This document shows positions 61,358 to 64,000 of a DNA stretch of 64,000 nucleotides, in pieces. The stretch comes from Amoeboaphelidium protococcarum. Its lineage: Eukaryota; Aphelidiomycota; Aphelidea. The notes below the pieces were generated by a model. The model was not told where the DNA came from. It did no database searches and saw only the letters and a program-made list of their open reading frames with translations. Each line of letters starts with the position of its first letter. Position 1 is the stretch's first letter. The stretch spans positions 682,001 through 746,000 of the forward strand of contig JALECJ010000007.1 of the NCBI GenBank assembly GCA_023515745.1, written 5' to 3'. Made by a program: the position numbers and the translations under genes.

Positions 61358-62626
61358 TCATTTTAATGGGAGCTTGTTCAAGATTCTCTAATAGTCTTCG
61401 ATAACGTTCTCATAAGTCTCTTATACTGCATCTTTACGCTCTTCTTCATCATCAATCTCTGCCAGAGCTTCAGCATTCTTCGAGTAGATGCGCTTCTTTA
61501 CCCACGTTCTGAACTATGATGAATTTTGTAAAATGTCATCAACACTTTGATGCTACAATAAGTGACGTAGTAAGTGAATTTCCATTAATGCTTAAATATG
61601 CTGAGGTGAGAATTTGAGTTTGATACGCAGCTCTTCAATCTCAGCAGGGGATGGTAATATGTATCTAGAATCTTTAAAAGTGTTACCAATGGCATTCTAT
61701 AAGGTATTCAGATCGCATATAGTTCGTAAATCACTAAACGCCTCGGTGGGATCTTCAACAGTGATGTCCTTTACTTGATCATCCTCTGAAAATCGTTAAT
61801 ACAGATACTTATACATTGCATATCCAAGTCCTTGTCCTTGATAGAAAGGCAGGATAAGTGCCTGACTAATTCGTTGTCTAATCTTATCTGGAAAGCTGTA
61901 AAATTTATAGCAAGTCCAAACTCCAACTAGTGATTTAATCTTGGAGTCTCCATCCTTCTACTATTTGTATATCAAGTAAATGTCCCACTTGTCATCCTAC
62001 TCATCAATGTACGTGGCACCTTCAATGTAGAACAGCATAAATATTTGAACGCGTCTATACCAAGAATCAAACTCATCGCTCTGACCAAAAGAAGCTTTAT
62101 GTACATTGTATATAGTCCCGCCAACTTGGAACTCACCCTCGTGTTCACCATACAATGTCCAACTGTCCTCATCATCTTTGAGCCACTAATGTTCAAACAG
62201 AGCGCGATCGCAAGTCCATTCGCGTCCTTCAAGCGCGGGAGGAGACGTTGACGCGCCTTCGTTGAGCTGAAGCATTTCGCGTAACAGAGGCACCACAATG
62301 TCCTATACTGGATCTGTCTAGGTAGACTCTGGCATCGTCGTCATTCTACTAGAGTATTCAATCTCGACTAGTGGTCGGAAGCTTATATGGCTGAACGTTA
62401 AACGCAATTTCAGATCTTTGTAACCAATAATTTACTCATCAATGCCATAGAAAACGTAGGTAAACTTTGGGTGACAAACTTCCGTCTGGCCAGCATGACG
62501 GCTCATCAATCGAAGTTCAACCATTTCATTAGAGTTCACTCGCCATTAATCGTCCACCTGGGATTCATCATCAAACTTTAATTTCTTCTTACTTGGTAAT
62601 ACCTGCGATTATTAAGAGGTTGTCAT
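61358..62626 (-). CDS. HAT1: Type B histone acetyltransferase HAT1
   Basis: Acetylates newly made histone H4. 422 residues from ATG 62624-62626 to TGA 61358. A family start of basic KKKLKF is followed by CHPKFTYVFYGIDEQIIGYKDLKLRL and YRRVQIFMLFYIEGATYIDE. The GNAT core is SQALILPFYQGQGLGYAMYKYLY (acetyl-CoA Q-x-x-G-x-G loop), then VEDPTEAFSDLR and a C-terminal helical part (FRTWVKKRIYSKN). TAA/TAG Gln codons occur at DEQII, EQDDKWD and YKQQKD. No intron. Confidence 0.93.
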
Positions 62627-62820
62627 CATGAATAGCATGGAATTCTTCTTGATAGAACAACGACTGCAACAGCTTGCTGGCGAGTAACAAGAAAAAATCT
62701 GTTGAAACAAGACAGAGTTTAAAAGAAGATGAATGAAATCTAAACGCGACGCAACACTTGTATTCTTTTACATGATTTTGACTAGACATCATATACTCTG
62801 TATGTAGAAACTACCGTGAT

Positions 62821-64000
62821 TCATTGTGAATTACCAATACCATTAAGGACATCAAAAGAGGAAGCACTGGCGTTATCTCCGAGCTTTTACGCCAAAGACT
62901 GCTAGTATAATGCAGGAGTGTTATTACTATTTCTTCTAGATTGACTTGCCTTTATAAGAATGTTATATTGACACACTAGATGACGCGTCACGGCAGTTAT
63001 TATATCATCTTGACCAATAACTTGAACTCCACCGCCAAATATGAGATGTACAGCGCTGTTATCAATCACAGAACAAAGCTCCTTCATATTCGCAACAGTG
63101 GGGTCACTTCGCAAATGTTCAATCCTGTGCAATCGATCAGCGTCCAGCATACCCATAATAAGAGTTGCCAGGGACCACATGATGTAGTTCTAAACTCTTT
63201 AATCCAAAGGTTCATTTGGTACTTTTCTCATCCATTTGCCACTGGATTGCAACTATTTATTATATGCTCCAGCCTCCCATCGAATCGATAACGGACCAAA
63301 ATCTTCTCCATCATCAGAGAATATAATATCGCCAGTCTGTAGATGACCATTAATGATATACAACTCTTTTGAAGTGAACTGCAAAGTCTACCAACTTAAT
63401 TCGACTGACTCCATATTTGCAACAAGAACCGGAGTAGGAAAGGAGCTGCAGCCATCACAGCGACAGCTGCATGAAGATATCTTTGACATCTCATCTCTCA
63501 GAGCTTGCATAAAGTCATCAATTATGCCACCAATCTTTTAACAGTGGATACCACGAACCGAAATCTACATAATCTCTGGCATAGAGAGAATAGAGCGGAG
63601 TTTACTTGCGTTATCTACAGCGAGCAACTACGTCCACTAACTCTAAATTCCATACAAGAAAGACTCATACAGCATTGGCCTAGTGCCTGTAAAATGATGG
63701 TGACGCAGGGGACAAGAAGTCTTGCGCTAGGAGTCAGATCCATAGTTTGTGGCTTAGTTAACATCATTGGACTTGAGCATATCATACGGAGGGATAGAGA
63801 TGCCAGATTTTAAAAGCTATTCAATGTGAGCGGATAGCAGCAACAAAGGTACGGACGCATCGCTATTAACTTTCAGCACTAGGCTCTTATTAGGCCCACT
63901 ATCCTCCTCAAAATGTTCAAAGCCGATGTAACATTCATTCAGGAGCATCTTGATCATCATAGTAGGCTTCCATTTCATTGGATTAAATCTATGCACGACA
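62821..64000 (-). CDS. Unrecognised protein, 5' part beyond window
   Basis: An open frame of 393 codons from TGA 62821 to the right window edge. It looks coding throughout: PMKWKPTMMIKMLLNECYIGFEHF, SILSMPEIMQISVRG, CSCRCDGCSSFPTPV (a cysteine cluster near 63450) and HLIFGGGVQVIGQDD. The order of helices and the late Cys cluster do not match a family I know. No start is visible. Confidence 0.6.

Overview
The window is nuclear DNA of a eukaryote that reads TAA and TAG as glutamine and uses TGA as its only stop. Nearly every conserved gene is cut into fragments by TAA/TAG if the standard code is used. Read with UAR = Gln, each becomes full length, with Gln falling where orthologues have Gln, and ends at a TGA. 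Introns are few (0-2 per gene), about 53-116 nt, GT-AG. Base composition is near 40% GC by eye. I count roughly 38 genes, closely packed on both strands.

Several genes point to a fungal or close fungal-relative lineage rather than a ciliate: a Cla4-type PAK kinase (PH-CRIB-kinase), a Chs4/SKT5-type Sel1-repeat protein ending in a CaaX box, an Ima1-like inner nuclear membrane protein, a DUF3605 protein, a CreC/WDR20-like WD40 protein and an Ssa-like cytosolic Hsp70. A SARAH-domain Hippo/MST kinase, a C2CD3-like centriolar C2 protein and a VARP-like VPS9 protein suggest an early-branching, perhaps flagellated (zoosporic) member. I cannot name the genus.

Layout. 1-9.5 kb: multi-thioredoxin PDI (runs off the left edge), a small complex-I-like protein, diflavin-type reductase, MED6, sucrose/SLC45-type transporter, MST kinase. 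10-25.4 kb: TMEM18, beta-COP, NOP2, an unrecognised Q-rich gene, Cla4-like kinase, WDR20/CreC, eIF2A, BET1. 25.5-39.5 kb: C2CD3-like, KTI12, SKT5-like (broken by one n and a 265-bp duplicated haplotype segment), EAF6, CHMP1, a membrane-anchored LRR-RhoGEF, NDUFAF8, VPS9 protein, Ima1. 40-47.7 kb: an Hsp70 locus with a 1.1-kb inverted repeat. One arm is the 3' half of an intact Hsp70; the other is an isolated Hsp70 substrate-binding-domain ORF. Several weak or unrecognised genes lie between the arms. 48-64 kb: Sub2/UAP56, DUF3605, TBC RabGAP, PurH/ATIC, hexokinase with an N-terminal membrane anchor, aspartate aminotransferase, an ARM-like protein, a double-RRM protein, HAT1, and a partial gene at the right edge.

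The genes are mostly housekeeping and are not organised in operons. Shared themes are vesicle traffic (COPB, BET1, CHMP1, VPS9, TBC), Rho/Rac polarity signalling (Cla4, LRR-RhoGEF, SKT5), chromatin and transcription (EAF6, HAT1, MED6) and RNA/translation (NOP2, eIF2A, Sub2, KTI12). No tRNA, rRNA, CRISPR or transposon gene was recognised.
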